Assembly (NCBI GenBank): GCA_964017045.1
Contig: OZ024808.1
Span: 1,203,666-1,267,665, forward strand
Reading direction: 5' to 3'
Origin: Omphiscola glabra
Taxonomy: Eukaryota; Mollusca; Gastropoda; Lymnaeidae
Length of the DNA: 64,000 nt
The position numbers and the translations under genes were made by a program. Positions 1-13,288 of the stretch are shown piece after piece (position 1 is the first letter of the stretch; every line of letters begins with the position of its first letter). The notes under the pieces are model-generated. The model was given only the letters and a program-made list of their open reading frames with translations, did not search any database and was not told where the DNA came from.

Positions 1-826
1 TATGATTAACAGTTGGATAGCAGACAGACATATGATTAACAGGTGGATAGCAGACAGACATATGATTAACAGTTGGATAGCAGACAGACATATGATTAAC
101 AGTTGGATAGCAGACAGACATATGATTAACAGGTGGATAGCAGACAGACATATGATTAACAGTTGGATAGCAGACAGACATATGATTAACAGTTGGATAG
201 CAGACAGACATATGATTAACAGTTGGATAGCAGACAGACGTATGATTAACCGTTGGATAGCAGGTGTGATTATCAGATGGATAGCAGACAGACATATGAT
301 TAACAGTTGGATAGCAGACAGACATATGATTAACAGTTGGATAGCAGACAGACATATGATTAACAGTTGGATAGCAGACAGACATATGATTAACAGTTGG
401 ATAGCAGACAGACATATGATTAACAGTTGGATAGCATGCGTGATTATCAGATGGATAGCAGACAGACATATGATTAACAGGTGGATAGCAGGCGTGATTA
501 TCAGATGGATAGCAGACAGACATATGATTAACAGGTGGATAGCAGGCGTGATTATCAGATGGATAGCAGACAGACATATGATTAACAGTTGGATAGCATG
601 CGTGATTATCAGATGGATAGCAGACAGACATATGATTAACAGTTGGATAGCAGGCGTGATTATCAGATGGATAGCAGACAGACATATGATTAACAGTTGG
701 ATAGCAGGCGTGATTATCAGATGGATAGCAGACAGACATATGATTAACAGTTGGATAGCAGGCGTGATTATCAGATGGATAGCAGACAGACATATGATTA
801 ACAGGTGGATAGCAGACATATGATTA
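1..826. repeat. 30-bp minisatellite in TRAF intron
   Basis: A tandem array runs from the left edge with a 30-bp unit beginning tatgattaacagttggatag. Some units are replaced by a related variant beginning gtgattatcagatggatag, so the right half is an interleaved two-type array. Because 30 is a multiple of three, one frame stays open throughout and reads as a repetitive 273-residue ORF. I treat that ORF as an artefact. The array lies in the intron after the last visible TRAF exon and may continue left of the window. Confidence 0.93.
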
Positions 827-870
827 AAATAGAGTGTATACCTGAGTTTGTTTGAATGATTTTGACCAAC

Positions 871-3800
871 CTGTGCCTGCTGTTGTCTGTAGTGGCCTTC
901 CAATGTCTGCAGCGCGTGGATTGCTCTATCCACTTCATTGTGGATGACACCAAGAATAGGCTCCACCAATTTCAGGCTCACTTTAGCCGTCATCTCAGAT
1001 GAAATCTGAAATATTTATTGGAAAATGTTGTAGGAATTTTTGTTCCCATACTTCTAACTTGCCTCAAAGCAACTAGTCTCAAAGCTGCAGCCCTCATAGC
1101 TACTGGCCTACAAACTACTAGTCTCAAAGCTACTGGCCTACAAAGCATCAAGTCTCAAAGCTGCAGCCCTCAAAGCTACTGGTGTTCAAATTACTAGTCT
1201 CAAAGCTGCTTGCATCAAAGCTACTGGCCTACAAACTACTAGTCTCAAAGCTGCTTGCATCAAAGCTACTGGCCTACAAACTACTAGTCTCAAAGCTGCA
1301 GCCCTCAAAGCTACTGGTGTTCAAATTACTAGTCTCAAAGCTGCTTGCATCAAAGCTACTGGCCTACAAACTACTAGTCTCAAAGCTGCTTGCATCAAAG
1401 CTACTGGCCTACAACCTACTAGTCTCAAAACTGCTAGCCTCAAAGCTACTGGCCGACAAGCAACTAGTCTCAAAGCTATGGGCCTACAAACTACTAGTCT
1501 CAAAGCTGCTTGCATAAAAGCTACTGGCCTACAACATACTAGTCTCAAAACTGCTAGCCTCAAAGCTACTGGCCGACAAGCAACTAGTCTCAAAGCTATG
1601 GGCCTACAAACTACTAACTACTAGTCTCAAAGCTGCTTGCATCAAAGCTACTGGCCTACAAACTAATAGTCTCAAAGCTGCTTGCATCAAAGCTAATGGC
1701 CTACAAACTAATAGTCTCAAAGCTGATTGCATCAAAGCTAATGGCCTACAAACTAATAGTCTCAAAGCTGATTGCATCAAAGCTAATGGCCTACAAACTA
1801 ATAGTCTCAAAGCTGCTTGCATCAAAGCTAATGGCCTACAAACTAATAGTCTCAAAGCTGATTGCATCAAAGCTAATGGCCTACAAACTAATAGTCTCAA
1901 AGCTGCAGGCCTCAAAGCAACAAGTATCAAAGCTACAAGTATCAAAGATACTAGCTTCAAAGCTGCTGACCCTCGCTGATAACAAGAAACAAAAGAAGCA
2001 AGGAACAGGTACCTCAAAAATATTAAAACCTTTCTATGCATATGAAAATAATTATTGTAACTTTATTGTCATCTTTCTGTAATTAACTGATTAAGGAATA
2101 ATAATAGTAAGTTTAGCTACCATCCTTATATATATGAACTAAGAGAGGATGGCGGGTGGGAGTTGGATCATTTAGGAGATTCTTAAGTACAAGGGGAGAG
2201 GATGGGTGTCTTCTCAGAAGGGTTGCATGGGAGGGGGGCAAGGGGAGAGGACGGGTGTCTCCACAGAAGGGTTGCATACATTAAAAAGCAAACTTCCTGC
2301 AAAATTATCCTGAAATTCTGACAGTCGATAAGAAAGCTATCAAAATATCCCCACATTGTTTCATAATCATCTATTTAGTCTAGTGACAACTTGAGTTCAC
2401 TGTATGCATGGTTCCATGCAGGTGGTGAAATCTGTAACATAATTATTTATTTTGGCTGAACAAAAGAATGTCAATTAATAAAAATATAATGACGGTGCTT
2501 TGATACTCGCAAAGCTCAATAGCCAGCGGCGGTTGTGAAAAAGGAAGAAAACCTATGATAGAATTTTGAACAAGGTTTAGCAGTTTGCCATAATTTACTA
2601 TAAACAACGTGGTTCTGCTTGAGAACCTCATTTGCACCTATGCTTATTGGTGTATGGGTGCTACAGGGGGAAGAGGAGATGAAATATGACTTTGGGCATA
2701 TATAACATATAGATGACCTCTATTGTAGTCAAACAATTTTAAATAAAAGGTAGAAATGGAGATTGACTAAGTGATGTTGCAATGTAAAGGATGCCATATA
2801 ACAGTTGTAATAATTAGACTATCGACTCACACTGTCTTCACCAGCTGCCAATCCTACACCTGATGATTTCACCTGGTTAATCTGCTGCACCTGTCTCTCA
2901 AAGAGCACAACCTACAGCCAAAACAATTGGAACAGTTACGGCTACATGGATCATTTATAATTGTTCACTTTTGTCAACATATCAAATATTTCAAATTTCA
3001 TATATGCATAAGTATGACAATTATTCATTTTTTCATTCAGCACTGACCATATAATAAACAACTTGTAGCACTGAAATATATTGAAATCTGCACCATAAAA
3101 TGACCCTTTGTAACAATAAAACATATTGAAATCTATACCATAAAATGACCCTTTGTAACAATAAAACATATTGAAATCTACACCATAAAATGACCCTTTG
3201 TAACAATAAAATGTATATTGAAATCTAACTATATCATGACAAAGTACAAGTAACACAAAACATGACACCTTTTTTTCAATGTTTTTTATATTTTCCATGA
3301 TGTGTGCTAGTTCTGCCTGAGGTAGATTGGGACGTGCCCCCAGTGTGTCTTTCAGTGCCAGATCCATTTGCATTAGCCTCTGAACGGTCCAGGCCAGATG
3401 AGGCTCTATTAGTTTGCTCAGGTGCTCGGAGAACTTGTCCTGTGGAAACTGTTAAGAAAACATAAAAATACATGTGCAAATCTGACCTGGAAAAATGTAA
3501 CCCTTTTATGGAGAAAAATTACAGTTTTATTCCCAACATTTTTTGTCTTGCAAACCTGAACAAAATAAAATATCTTTTCTGAAAATTTTACAGTGAAATT
3601 GTAAATATGATAATTAATTAATTTGAAATAATTTTGAAATATTTAACAGAGACTCCCTTTCAATGGCCAAAACAATCAAGACACAAGACAATTTGGACAG
3701 CAGGGGTAAATAACATTATTACCTCAATTACCAGCTAATTTAGGCAATAAGAAACTTGTGTCAGAATATTCACACATGGCCTACAAATACTATGTCTAAT

Positions 3801-6800
3801 CCCGAGATTACCTTCTCTGAACACCCCATCGGGCAATTCATTGAGCGCTTCGGACAAATGAGTTCTTTATGCTTTTTCATCTGGTAAACATTCAACGCAA
3901 AAACATTATCACATTTTATTTGACTGAATTTTGGAAGAAAATCAAAAGTTAAGATTTAAAATATGGATCTTATTTGTGAAATGGACAAGCATAAATCTGT
4001 GGTGTCACGTTGACAACGAAACCCTCCCCAACCTCATAATGTCATATCTAATATGACCTCTTCAAGCTCATGATGTCACATCAACATCCCAAATGCCACC
4101 ACGTCATAACAATTTCTGTAAAAGAATGTATAATAAACATTTTCATTTTTAATGATAAGTATGTCCCCTTGATAAATTAATTCCCCTCAGTTCAATAACA
4201 GAGAAATGGAAAACTTTTTAACAATTAAGAATTAGTAAACATATCTTTTCAGTATAGTAACAGACTGACCTCCTCTCTTTTAATACCAGAATGGCCACAG
4301 AGGTCACAGGTCAAAGGAAATAAATTACACAGTTCATTATGTTCCTGTAGGAAGTAAAACAGATTATAAACATTTTACTAAAACTTTAATAATAATAGAT
4401 TGTTTAAAATTTATTAGTGTACAGACAAATAGCTTTTTGAGCATCTTCACAAGTTTAAAAATAATGTTGTTTTTTTAAATATGTAGCAGCCAGACAATTT
4501 TTTATTTCTTTAAAACATGATGTTCTGTCTCTCCTGATCTATTCTGGAATCTGTCTAATCTATCACTTACACCCAATCTAGCAAACACAAGTTGTTCATT
4601 GCAGTAGCTGCAGCTGACAACACGATGTAGGCAGGTGGTGACTCTGTGTTCATCCATGTGTCCGTCAACAACAGGCTGACTGCACAGAGCACAGGCCAGT
4701 TGCCTAAATTGACAACTCCTCTCGTGTGCCTGGACCATACATTGGAGTCATTATTCAGGTAGAAACCAAAAGTTGAATTAGCAAAAGAGACATTAAAAAA
4801 AACCAAATCAAATATTTTATGTACTCTAGTTGTTTTTTTTTGCCAAATATACACCTGTGACCAAAGTTTGTCTTTCTGTCTTATTTTCAGATTATTAAAG
4901 TATCGCTGAATGCTGCGTGCCTCTCCATAATTTTATTAAATGACCCAAAAAGGCAGAATTTTTTTTCCTAACCCCTCACAATCAAGTGTTGCATCTTTTT
5001 CCTTTAAATATTGTGAAATCTTACTCTGAAATTTGGCTGCCCTAAAAAATGTCAAGCTTCCTAAGCAAGAACACTACAAGATAATACTTCAAAAGAATAT
5101 TTTAAAACTTTGTTTGACAATTTTCGGTTCTATCTCCTTGAATGTGAAATGTTTTCAAGATGAGTAAAGTAGATTTTTTTAAACAAAAATTAAAGTTAAA
5201 AATCGTACAATAATTTTTTTTTTCCCAAATGAAAAGAATAAAAAACTAATTCAGTAATCTTTATTTTTGGAATCATTTGACCTTTGACCTACTTTGTTTT
5301 AACACATTTATTTGTCAAGAGAAATGGTTGCACATGACAGAAATTGTAATTGTTTAAGAAAAGTTCCATAAATGTAAAACCTCATATTCTTTAAATCTCC
5401 CCTTCCAACTGCAGCCTGGGAAGACACAAGCAGCTGCCATGTTGGACATTTCTCTCTTGACAGCATTGTCTGGAAACATCTGAGAAAATACATTTGTAAC
5501 ATCTGACTTAATCTAAAACTATAAAATCATGTCATTTTGAAACATTTTAACAAAATGAAACAAAATAAGAGAAATTGATGTTATCAAAATATAATATCCC
5601 AATGGTTTATTTGGCCCCGGATTTGTACTCTTGCAGTCCAAACTTTGCTAGTAAGTCCAAAGTTATTTCTGTGTAGATTTTTAATCATAGGCCAGAATAG
5701 CTGCTGAATGCCAACTTTAATGTCAGAGGTTTTTACTCATGCTTTACCTCATCCCCTAGGGGGCAGCCTTATTTTCTACTGGTCATTTCCACCAAGCTAT
5801 TTTTATCAATATTATTATTATTATTATTATGGGTAGTTTTCTATAGCGTGGTACCCCAGCCTAGGGCTGGGCTCACCACGCTGTACATACAAATTAAAAT
5901 GAACTTAAAAAATATAAATTAAAAACCAACCATTCCATATCAATTTACATGTGAAGCCATGGACGGCACTCCGCAGCATCGTTTAACTTTCAGAGGGGGA
6001 ATCAGTCAGGATAGTAAAGTTTAAAGAGGTGTGTTTTGAGTGCAGTTTTGAAGGCTGCGATGGTTGATATATTTATGATGTGTAGTGGAAGAGAATTCCA
6101 TTGTTTGGGGGCACAGTAAGAGAAAGATCTTTCACCGTATGTTTTTGTGCGAGTCTTAGGGACAGAAAGAATACGATCGTCTGCGGAGGAGCGAAGCTGT
6201 CGAAGGGGTGAATAGACAGAGAGAATTTCGGTTAGATAGGAAGGGCAGGAATTCGAGAAAATGTGGTGGCACAGAACAGAGAGTTTATAATCAATCCGTG
6301 CTTGTACAGGGAGCCAATGAAGTGAATGAAGTAGTGGTGTGACGTGATCACGTTTTTTTGCCTTTAAAACTAGCCTAGCAGCTGAGTCTTGAACCTTTTG
6401 TAATCTTTCTAAGAAGTGTTTTGGTGAGCCTGACAGAAGAGAGTTGCAGTAGTCAAGACGAGAGAGAACAAGAGCACAGACTAAGGTTTTTGTTGCACTA
6501 ACTGTGAGGTAGTGGCGGATAGAGCTGATCTGACGGATAGCAGTGTATGCAGAGCGACAAATGTGAGATATATGTTTATCTAGAGACATGTTGTTAGACA
6601 GAATATAACCAAGATTCCTAGTTGAGTATGTAAACTGTATGTCTGAGTTACCTACTTGAAATGAAATATAGCACAACAGCTTTTCAGTCAACGCGTCCAA
6701 TGTTTACATTTGCGATCTTTCAGCTTTTCCCCCTTCTCTGTGTGTTATATTTCAAAGTGTTTCAACCTGAACGCAGTCCTCCTCACATTACACTTATTTT

Positions 6801-8626
6801 TACAAATAGCTGGGCACAACGCTCAAACCTAAAGCCACTTGACATTATAACATGGGGCCTTGATATTGTACCACAGGGCCTTGACATTGTACCACAGGGC
6901 CTTGACATTGTACCACAGGGCCTTGATATTGTACCACAGGGCCTTGACATTGTACCACAGGGCCTTGGCATTGTACCACAGGGCCTTGGCATTGAACCAC
7001 AGGGCCTTGGCATTGTACCACAGGGCCTTGGCATTGAACCACAGGGCCTTGGCATTGTACCACAGGGCCTTGGCATTGAACCACAGGGCCTTGACATTGT
7101 ACCACAGGACCTTGGCATTGTACCACAGGACCTTGGCATTGTACCACAGGGCCTTGACATTGTACCACAGGGCTTTGGCATTGACGCACGGTACCTTGAC
7201 AATAACTTGACATTGTACCACAGGGCCTTGGCATTGAACCACAGGGCCTTGGCATTGTACCACAGGGCCTTGGCATTGAACCACAGGGCCTTGACATTGT
7301 ACCACAGGACCTTGGCATTGTACCACAGGACCTTGGCATTGTACCACAGGGCCTTGACATTGTACCACAGGGCTTTGGCATTGACGCACGGTACCTTGAC
7401 AGTAACTTGCTAATAAGCTGAATATAAACATCAGTTTAGTTTAAGTAAACAAAATGATTACTTCATTGATGTTTAAGGTGCCCCTTTCATGCTCATCGAC
7501 CTGGTCTTCTAAGCATCCTGGGCAGGCCACATTTCTATTGTCCCTAGAAGAATTAAAAACAAACAAATACATTTTTTAATAATGACATAAGTATCATGAG
7601 TGACAATTTATTTTTTGGGAAAACATGGAGTAAGCTCTCAACCATATTTGTTTTTTCAATTCACAGACAATAGGAGCATTTTATAAGTTATTTGAATCTG
7701 AACAAATGTTACAACGAATAATGAAAAGCCAAAATGAGGTTGACTTGGAAACGGGAATCAGTAGGTAGATATTTATGACAATAACATTATAGAAATGAGA
7801 ATATTGAATAGTTAGTTTAACTGGCAATAAAAATAGAACCAAGCCATTTTCTAATTATTTTTTTAGAAATTCATAATAATTTGGATTTTCTTGTGCTGAA
7901 AAACTAAAAATAATTCAGGGGTCAGCCTCTGTGACATCTAAGGTCCTGGATATTTATTTTACAGCTATTTTTGTTATAAACTGAATTTAAAAAATTAGGG
8001 GTCTGTTAAACATTTTCAGGTGCATTGGCATTAGGGTGCTGTGTGTTTGTCTAGCCCCTAGTCACGGTTTTGATGTTGACTGAGTAGTAGTTAATAAAAT
8101 GTCAGTAAACTAAAACAAGACAACTTATAGCACCTAGTGATCTCTCACTATAAGTGGAGTAGTCATTAAGTCATACAACTCAATTTTGGGTATGGGTGAA
8201 AATGCTGTATTATATTCTTTTAGTCCACAGAGTAAATAGAAAGTAAGAATTTTTTTTAAAAATTCATTAGTTCCAATTAGCTATATTGTAACCAAGTCAC
8301 ATACTAGAAGCAGAACAAAGTTAATACAGCTCTTGATGGCAATTTGTTTAGCTGTACGTATTTACTGAAAAAGTAAAAGAACTTTAAAAAAAAATATCAA
8401 ATATAAGAGTAGGACAATTTTAAGATACTCACTTTAAGATATCATCTCTGCAACTTCTACAAAATCTGTGTCCACACTGACTTTGCACAGGATCACGGAG
8501 AATGCGGCCACAATGACGACAGATAAATTTGTGATCAAAGCCTATAGTGAATATGCCACGGAAAAAACCACCAGACTGTCGCTCCCCATTCTCAAAAAAC
8601 ACTGGTGGATTAACTTGCACTGCCAT
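871..8626 (-). CDS. TRAF2: TRAF2-type TNF receptor-associated factor (N-terminal two thirds, 9 exons)
   Basis: Cytosolic RING adaptor and E3 ligase of TNF-receptor and NF-kB/JNK signalling. Coding exons in transcript order are 8626-8433, 7543-7462, 5479-5381, 4729-4571, 4344-4270, 3880-3812, 3448-3269, 2911-2831 and 1005-871. Every exon has AG/GT ends and compatible phases, giving about 358 residues. The RING has C36-C39, C51-H53, C56-C59 and C72-C75, with QSQCGHRFCRSC as its core. Next comes a MFPDNAVKRE segment and Cys/His-rich TRAF zinc fingers (CVFPGC, CALC, CSYC, FPLTCDLCG, CPMGC). Exons 7-9 look like coiled coil. FPDNA, KEYE and FPLTCD resemble TRAF2 more than TRAF3 or TRAF6. The MATH domain is absent because the gene runs off the left edge. 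The start is the first ATG before the RING; a possible acceptor sits just upstream. Introns hold minisatellites and a LINE fragment. The family is certain; the TRAF2 orthology is less so. Confidence 0.9.
1061..1965. repeat. 45-bp composite minisatellite in TRAF intron 8
   Basis: A compound tandem array is built from related modules: tctcaaagctgcttgcatc, aaagctactggcctacaaac and tactag. Units are about 45 bp and have diverged into sub-blocks; the right half carries aatggcctacaaactaatag variants. It starts about 60 bp upstream (transcript sense) of the exon ending at 1005. Several long ORFs in both strands here are products of the repeat. Confidence 0.92.
2190..2281. repeat. 48-bp direct duplication
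   Basis: Two tandem imperfect copies share caaggggagaggatgggtgt and an agaagggttgcat tail. They lie in TRAF intron 8. The rest of the intron between 1966 and 2830 shows no other feature I can support. Confidence 0.75.
3080..3235. repeat. 45-bp tandem repeat, about 3.5 copies
   Basis: The unit contains accataaaatgaccctttgt followed by aacaataaaacatattgaaa. It lies in TRAF intron 7, about 35 bp from the exon that ends at 3269. Confidence 0.88.
5812..6664 (-). mobile_element. 5'-truncated CR1/L2-like LINE, 3' end only
   Basis: A minus-strand LINE fragment begins inside the reverse transcriptase C-terminal region and ends in an (ATT)n tail at 5812-5830. Its 232-codon open frame (6002-6700) matches the last 218 or so residues of the longer copy at 28101-29880 almost residue for residue, starting at FQVGNSDIQF. 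The first 13 residues of that frame are host sequence. Homology stops at about 6664, which marks the 5' truncation. It is inserted in TRAF intron 2 in the same orientation as the gene. The 3' UTR contains a palindromic stretch, ggtaccccagcctagggctg. Confidence 0.9.
6855..7412. repeat. 21-bp minisatellite (ccacagggccttgacattgta)
   Basis: About 26 copies of a 21-bp unit differ mainly at ttgacattg, ttggcattg and a gtacc/gaacc switch. The array is two blocks, each ending in an odd unit that contains gacgcacggtaccttgac, so a larger segment was duplicated. Multiple frames stay open because 21 is divisible by three. I do not regard these ORFs as genes. It lies in TRAF intron 2, about 50 bp from exon 2. 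Confidence 0.93.
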
Positions 8627-11600
8627 TCTGTACTTCGAAAAAAAAAATCAAATTCTATTGTTGTCTGTAATTACTTTTTTATACTATAGTATAATATAAA
8701 TAGTATAGACAATTTTTTCTATAGACTATAGATAAGTAAGTTAGTGTAAATGAACTGAATAACATTCTATTTTCTATTGAATAGTAATACCCTGCCGTAG
8801 GCCTTTACTTTAATTATACTAAGTACAGGTCTACAATGACAATACTGTAGATATGTAAAAAGCATGACCTGACAACAAAGTATTGTCATGGAGACTAAAA
8901 CATAATTTATAACACAGGCCTAGGCCTAACTAACAGTAGCTTATTATTAGGCTGATTAAAAATTAAATAATTAAATTTAATTTATAGTAAAATGTACAAT
9001 TTTGTAGGGCTTGACAAAAGACTATGATGAGATAGATTCTAAGATAGGCTTCTTAATTTCTTAAGGCTAGACAAAAGACTATGATGAGATAGATTCTAAG
9101 ATAGGCCTCAGCCCCTATCATGGCAAGATAAATCTAATAAGTCGTAAGTGCTGTAAGGCTATTATCTCTGTCTCTAATCCCTGCCAGCTGTTAAATATTG
9201 GGGGCCGCGGTATGTCTGATGTAACACAATGATTTTAGGAAAATATTAAAAAGCTAATCCAGTTCCTTATTATTTGATGAACGTTACAAAATCAGATAGG
9301 ATGATTAGAAAACAGTCATGTTAGGTGCTGGTACAGCCGGGGAATAATGGATTTAAAACAACTGTCATTAATTCTTTCAATTTAATCATCAGGATTCTTA
9401 AATAAAAGTTATAAAACAAAAATACTATTTAGTAACAACTGTAAAGAAAGGATCTGTGTAAATGCAACCAGGTCAAGGTACACCGAAATTTCATTAAGGG
9501 AGAGAAAAGATAAACAAACTTAGCACATTAATATAGTTTTTATTTCATTCTGTTATTTTGTTTTATGTGATTTCAATAATATATATAAACAGTTCTGTAT
9601 AGCCTTATAACATTCCGTGTTTATCTTCATTTATGAAAAAAGGGGGGGGGGGGAAGAGAGTCTAAGAAAGTGTTGCAGTTTGTGAACCCAGAGGGGGGGG
9701 GGGGGTTAAAGCCTTGTGTGATATTAAATATTTCGAATTTTTTTTAAGAATACATATAAAAAATAAGCTTGACAGTGATGTTGAGCTTTCTGTTTTGATG
9801 GATGTATTCCGACAGAAGATGTCACTTTTATAAATTTAATAGTTAAAAAGGTGTTTTAGATTACAATTTTTATCAGTTGTTAATTTTTTATTTTTAGCTT
9901 GAAAGTGCGACATACTTTTTTTTTAAAAAAGGGGGTGGGGTTCTGATTTTTTTTTACGGGGGGGGGGGGGGGGGGGGGGGATTTAAATGATGACGGGTAA
10001 ATTTTTTTCCAAAAGTAGCATAAGGTACTTTGGACAGCCTTAATGACATACAGTCTGTGAAGAGCTAATTAAAATGGCCTGTGAAGTGAAGACATTTGGG
10101 TTGACCATCCCTGGTCTGGTAGTCTAGACTTCTTCTATCCCTACCTAGTTAATATTATGTAGACTAGTTAATTGTTGTAGCGTTTACTTACTAGTAACTA
10201 ATAGGGATTAACTTACATACTACCACTTTACTTATACTTGAAGTGAGTATGACTTCGGCTTTTTTTTTATTAGGCCTAGTGACATTTAATTTTTATTAAC
10301 CAGTATCATTATCAACAATTTAGACTTTGAAGATCTGATTAAATGCCAACATTTTTATAGCATCAATACCGCTTGCCTTTTAATAATTATATTGCTGATA
10401 CTGATTGATAATATGACCCTATGATATGAATTATGATTATATATTTCAATGAAAGGAGGATTATTCCACTCAAAAAGGAGGATTATTCCACCCCCATGCC
10501 ATTCAATTCATTCGTTCATTAACTAACACCGCTCTAATATAAAATTTGCACCAACTTTTTATTTCTAAATATCTATCTTAATTTGAGGAGTCTGACCTGT
10601 TGGATAACCATACATAAAATGAAGCACTTGTGGATTATAAATAATTTATCAGTTTCATGTAGGCTGTAGGTTTGTAAGTGTTAAGTGAAGGCTTATCACT
10701 CGAGGGGGGACAGGGAATTACCAATAACATGTACAATTACTACAAAGGGAGATAAATTTATATTATCTTATTAAATTTTTTATAGCTATTCGCACGAATG
10801 CGTTTCATATCTGATTCACTTCTAAGCGTATGTTTTAATTTGAATTTCATCATGCCTAATATTTTCAATAATTAAATTAATTTAAAACCAAATGTTAAGA
10901 TTTATTTTTATTATTTCTCCATGATTAGTTATACTTGACTCACATTGGCTCCTTGGATAATGACGTGCAAATAGTTTGGTAATTAAAGTAAAGCACAATT
11001 TCCATATTTAGCTGGCATGAACTTGTCCGAAGAAAATGTAATAATGCAAGTGATTACTGATTACTTAGAAAAAAAATACATATATATATTTGGTTTGTTG
11101 TGACTATAAAAAAATCGGGATTTTTGAGATAGCCAGAATAGGGACAGAGGCAGGCCATTATTTAAGGTGACACCAACTAATTGTTATAAATAATTATTAA
11201 TAATTGTATTTATTGCATTCGTTTTGACAGTTGAGTTAGTCGGGCAAAGTAAAGTTAGACCCAACTTTGGTTGGTACTTGACTTGATAGAGTACTTGACT
11301 TTGCAAAGAGAAAGTGAAAAGCAAAACTATCTTCACTTTTCATGAATATACTATAGAATACTGATTAATTTTATCCAGCCGAGAGGGTATACATTCAAAG
11401 GGTGGATTTAAATTTAAGTGAATGTTACTTTACAACGTCTTCAACTATTACAAGTTTACAAGTAGTCATTTCATAATCCATAAATTACGATAATACTATT
11501 ACTATTTTAAATAGTATAATATAGTAGTTATAATCAATAGTAAGTTACTCTGCTAAGTTAGATTAATTAGTCTAAAGTTTAATAGTACTTAGTACTGACT

Positions 11601-12070
11601 TATAACTTATGGTGTTACTGTTATTCATAGATAATGTTGCTTATTAAGCTTTTGTCTTTGTACATAGTACATTACATAGATAAAAAGATAGTTAGATAGT
11701 CTGTTAAAAACATTTACAGTTACAGTTTGATTTCAATATTATTCTTCATTTATTTCAAAGGAAAAACAAAAAGTTCTTGACAACATGGGGCTTAATACTT
11801 TATGAAAAACGTGTGAGGGCCTAAAGAAAATAGGACAGGGGGGAAAGCAGGATATCCATCCATCCCTGTGGCGCTACAGCCCATGTAGGACTTTGGCCTG
11901 CCTGGCCAAAATAATTATTTCTTTAAAGCATTTTTGAAGTTTTTTTTATTCTTCTCAATACTAAAACTAAAATACATGAGTGAGAGTGATGGGTATACAC
12001 CCATTACTATTAACTCCTATGAAGTTTGAATATTTTTAAAATATAAGTTAAAAGTTTTTGATCCTGTCAT
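8627..12070. other. Intergenic DNA between divergent TRAF and UCK genes, left part
   Basis: No coding exon is recognisable here. It holds a 57-bp tandem duplication at about 9001-9112 (aagactatgatgagatagat), several poly-G tracts at 9642-9652, 9693-9706 and 9959-9980, and a short copy of a dispersed repeat at about 11850-11905 (ccctgtggcgctacagccca). A related fragment occurs at about 14520. The promoters of both flanking genes must lie in or near this interval, but I cannot point to core elements. Confidence 0.6.
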
Positions 12071-12091
12071 AGGCCATTTTATAGTCTCCAT

Positions 12092-12250
12092 CAGCGGTTC
12101 TCAATCTGTGGGTCGCCTAAGACCACCTGAAAACACACATGCTCTATAGTTATGAAGTATAACAGAAAATAATTTTGTGGCTGGGGTGCTCGCCACTACA
12201 CGATGAACTGCATTAAAGGGTCGCTGCCTTATGAAGGTTGAGAACCACTG
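12092..12250. mobile_element. hAT-type MITE
   Basis: A 159-bp element starts with CAGCGGTTCTCAA and ends with TTGAGAACCACTG, the terminal inverted repeat pattern of hAT MITEs. It is flanked by 8-bp near-identical target duplications, gtctccat on the left and gtctacat on the right. No coding capacity. One mismatch in the duplication suggests it is not recent. Confidence 0.88.
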
Positions 12251-12264
12251 GTCTACATAGAGTT

Positions 12265-12840
12265 GTTGCACTGGGAAATTGGTATTATCTTCGTAACATT
12301 TCCAGAATAAAATCTGATCAGTCGTTGATTTGTTTAGTCTGAATCCACATTGGTAGTCACCTAGTTTGTTCAGTACAACGTTGTTGTCTCTTGGCAGTTA
12401 GTTATGTCAGTATTTTTTATGTTAAATTTAATAGGGAAACTCCTCTGTAGTTTGTGCTTTGAAGTTTGGAAACTTTCTTGTGTATAGGGGTTATTAGTGC
12501 TGCTTCCCATACTGTTGGAATTTTCTCTCCTTGCCAGATTTTAGTTTACTTTTAGTTTATGTTTCTGAGTGTGTAGTTCTCTTCCTCCATATTTAATAAG
12601 TTCTGCTGCGATGAGGGGCTTTGTGGTTTTTCAGAGAGATGATTACTTCTGTAGTTTCTTCCAAAGTTGGGGAGTTTATTAAAGTGTCTGGTCCTACTAT
12701 ATGTGGTTGTTCATAATCTTGATCTTGTCCATTGACTGCATTTAGTATTCCCTCAAAATGTCAATCCCACCTGGGCACTACTTTACTATTTTCAGTAATT
12801 AATTCTACATCTTTTGTGCCTTGCCTTATTATTATTTAAA
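12265..12840 (-). pseudogene. Degenerate RTE-like reverse transcriptase fragment
   Basis: Read on the minus strand with several frame changes, this region gives fragments typical of an RTE-clade LINE reverse transcriptase. They include a PIHKK-like stretch followed by YRGVSLLNLT, then CGFRLNKSTTDQILFWK, and before these a WD-HFEGILN-like segment. Stops and shifts break the frame throughout, so it is a dead fragment. It abuts the hAT MITE on its left. Confidence 0.72.
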
Positions 12841-13003
12841 TGATATATAAAAATAAAAATGATCATTAGGGTTAATCATAGCATTCTTCTTATTCTTCTA
12901 TATTATATTAAGGGCCCTCAATCAATGTATTGATCATTCTGGCTCCTATGTATGTAGAGGGATTTGCAATGTTTCTGTGCCTGGTATTGAAGAGTATACT
13001 ATT

Positions 13004-13288
13004 ATTATTATTATTTGTTGTCTTATATAGCGCGGTACCCTAGCCTAGGGCTAGGCTCACCGCGCTGTACATAAAAATATTAGAAAAAGAGACATAATCG
13101 TGACAATAACATAAAATACATATATGTAATAAAGAACAGATGTATAGAGACAAAACAAAAACTAATGCATATTCACCTCATCCACACCAGAACTTTTACA
13201 TGACAAGCCATGGACGGCGGCCAGCAGCAGCGTTTATCGGTCAGATGTGGGGAATCAGTCGGGGTAGTAGAGTTTAAAGAGATGTGTT
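13004..13288 (-). mobile_element. CR1/L2-like LINE 3' end (third copy)
   Basis: From an (ATT)n tail, the sequence follows the same 3' UTR as the copies at 5812 and 28101: a ggtaccctagcctagggctag palindrome, a gacaagccatggacggcg-like stretch, then gggaatcagtcggggtagta and gtttaaagagatgtgtt. Homology ends at about 13288. It is more diverged than the other two copies. Confidence 0.8.

Noticed and set aside
2..823. 273-residue open frame of MINSWIADRH-type repeats
   Set aside because: It is a 30-bp minisatellite inside a TRAF intron; any multiple-of-three unit without a stop gives such an ORF. No start context or neighbouring domain.
6661..7431. Long overlapping ORFs on both strands (Pro/Gln/Gly-rich or Cys-rich)
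   Set aside because: All come from the 21-bp array; being open on both strands and in several frames is the mark of a repeat, not a gene.
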